A stretch of 64,000 nucleotides of DNA, from positions 1 to 64,000 of the forward strand of contig NZ_JAAVNE010000005.1 of assembly GCF_012103215.1 (NCBI RefSeq), written 5' to 3'. A model generated the notes under the pieces. It saw only the letters and a program-made list of their open reading frames with translations, was not told the origin of the DNA and did no database searches. The stretch comes from Falsiroseomonas selenitidurans. Its GTDB lineage: Bacteria; Pseudomonadota; Alphaproteobacteria; Acetobacterales; Acetobacteraceae. The first letter of the stretch is position 1; the number at the start of each line of letters is the position of its first letter. This document shows, piece by piece, positions 63,437 through 64,000 of the stretch. The translations under genes were made by a program, and so were the position numbers.

Positions 63437-64000
63437 ATGCCGAGCTACGCCTTGTGGAACAATAAGGGCGGCGTTGGGAAAAGCTACTTAACTTTTCAAA
63501 TCGCCTGCCAGTACGCGATAACTCATCCTGAACAGAAGATTCTTGTTCTGGATCTCTGTCCGCAGGCGAATTCATCGATAATGCTTTTAGGCGGCATGGA
63601 GCGCGGTGAGAGGGTTCTTGACGGCTTAGCGACGACAGCACCCAAAAAGACTATTTCCGGGTACATCGAAGATCGCCTGCGGAATCCGTATGCCAGCCCA
63701 AAAACTGGATCGACATACGTCATTCAGCCACAAAGCCAAAACAAGTATATTCCAGACAACGTGTATCTGGTGGCCGGTGACGAAGAGCTCGAAATTCAGA
63801 GCTCAAGAGTTTCCAACGCAACGCGCCCCGGCCCGCCGGACGCATGGAGAGTCGTGCATAGCTGGATAGCCGACCTGATTTCTGATATTAAGGATTCGTG
63901 GGGTGGTCAAGAAACAACAGTATTTATTGACTGCAACCCAAGCTTCACTATTTACACTGAGCTCGCCTTGTCTGCCACAGACAGAATTATTATTCCTTTT
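63437..64000 (+). CDS. ParA/MinD-type ATPase, incomplete at the window end
   Basis: At least 188 residues from ATG 63437, still open at 64000. The deviant Walker A is WNNKGGVGKSYLTF (residues 7-20). Walker A' appears as ILVLDLCPQANSS, with Cys where Asp of 'DxDPQ' is usual, and TVFIDCNPSFTIYTELAL (about 163-180) is the switch/Walker B region. Base composition is much lower in GC than all preceding genes, and codon use includes TTA, ATA and AGA-type codons, so it was acquired from a different source. Chromosome/plasmid ParA is one option; ParA-like ATPases in islands with unknown partners are another. Its partner gene would follow outside the window. Confidence 0.88.
   Translation, partial: MPSYALWNNKGGVGKSYLTFQIACQYAITHPEQKILVLDLCPQANSSIMLLGGMERGERVLDGLATTAPKKTISGYIEDRLRNPYASPKTGSTYVIQPQSQNKYIPDNVYLVAGDEELEIQSSRVSNATRPGPPDAWRVVHSWIADLISDIKDSWGGQETTVFIDCNPSFTIYTELALSATDRIIIPF

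Overview
The window is very GC-rich DNA with the gene content of an alphaproteobacterium, most like an Acetobacteraceae member of the Roseomonas type. The evidence is a GTTC-N7-GTTC SOS box between uvrA and ssb, a gyrA-coaD-cyclophilin cluster, many Tat-exported binding proteins, both TRAP and tricarboxylate tripartite transporters, and a MCP with a PilZ tail. The genus is inferred from gene content only.

Region by region: 1-1061 holds the end of a gene (perhaps a squalene/phytoene synthase relative) and a GT-A-like protein. 1062-11458 is core housekeeping: uvrA and ssb diverging around the SOS box, a di-iron-like hydrolase, a methyltransferase, gyrA-coaD, two tandem cyclophilins and tRNA-Lys. 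11499-21792 is metabolic: a small double-glycine-leader peptide candidate, a TauD-type dioxygenase, a TRAP system, a cupin-like protein, a TctCBA system, a divergent SDR and NhaA. 21814-34482 is signalling and envelope: a 1411-residue protein joining a c-di-GMP module to a membrane hybrid kinase, two paralogous orphan kinases, two lipid-linked-sugar type glycosyltransferases, MsrP, and a small membrane protein that appears to start at CTG. 34030-38996 is a five-gene overlapping operon with a Gld-like ABC system. 39078-45173 has recG diverging from sdhE-mfd. 45256-57975 holds a DsbA-like oxidoreductase, a globin, small membrane proteins, the MCP-PilZ, a CopG/PHB-depolymerase pair, an OmpA-type protein, YaiI, a TPP-riboswitch-controlled ThiZXY operon, MntP, an HDAC-family hydrolase and a DUF192 protein.

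From 58031 a genomic island starts at tRNA-Pro(UGG). It carries a tyrosine integrase preceded by 11-bp direct repeats, an AlpA/Xis-like regulator, and a compact leftward operon in which most genes overlap by 4 nt (8 nt at one junction). That operon encodes an acyl carrier protein, small unknowns, a MarR-like regulator and a protein whose central region resembles RecT annealases. A decayed, frameshifted IS1595-like transposase follows, then a clearly lower-GC ParA/MinD-type ATPase that runs off the end. The island continues beyond the window, and the ParA gene is the first visible gene of a separately acquired module.

The best candidates for something undescribed are the double-glycine peptide (11499-11747), the GGDEF-EAL/hybrid-kinase fusion (21814-26049), the ACP plus RecT-like island operon (59950-62514) and the ParA cargo (63437 onward). 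Gene starts were chosen by reading upstream sequence. All family assignments come from motifs recognised by eye, not from database searches.
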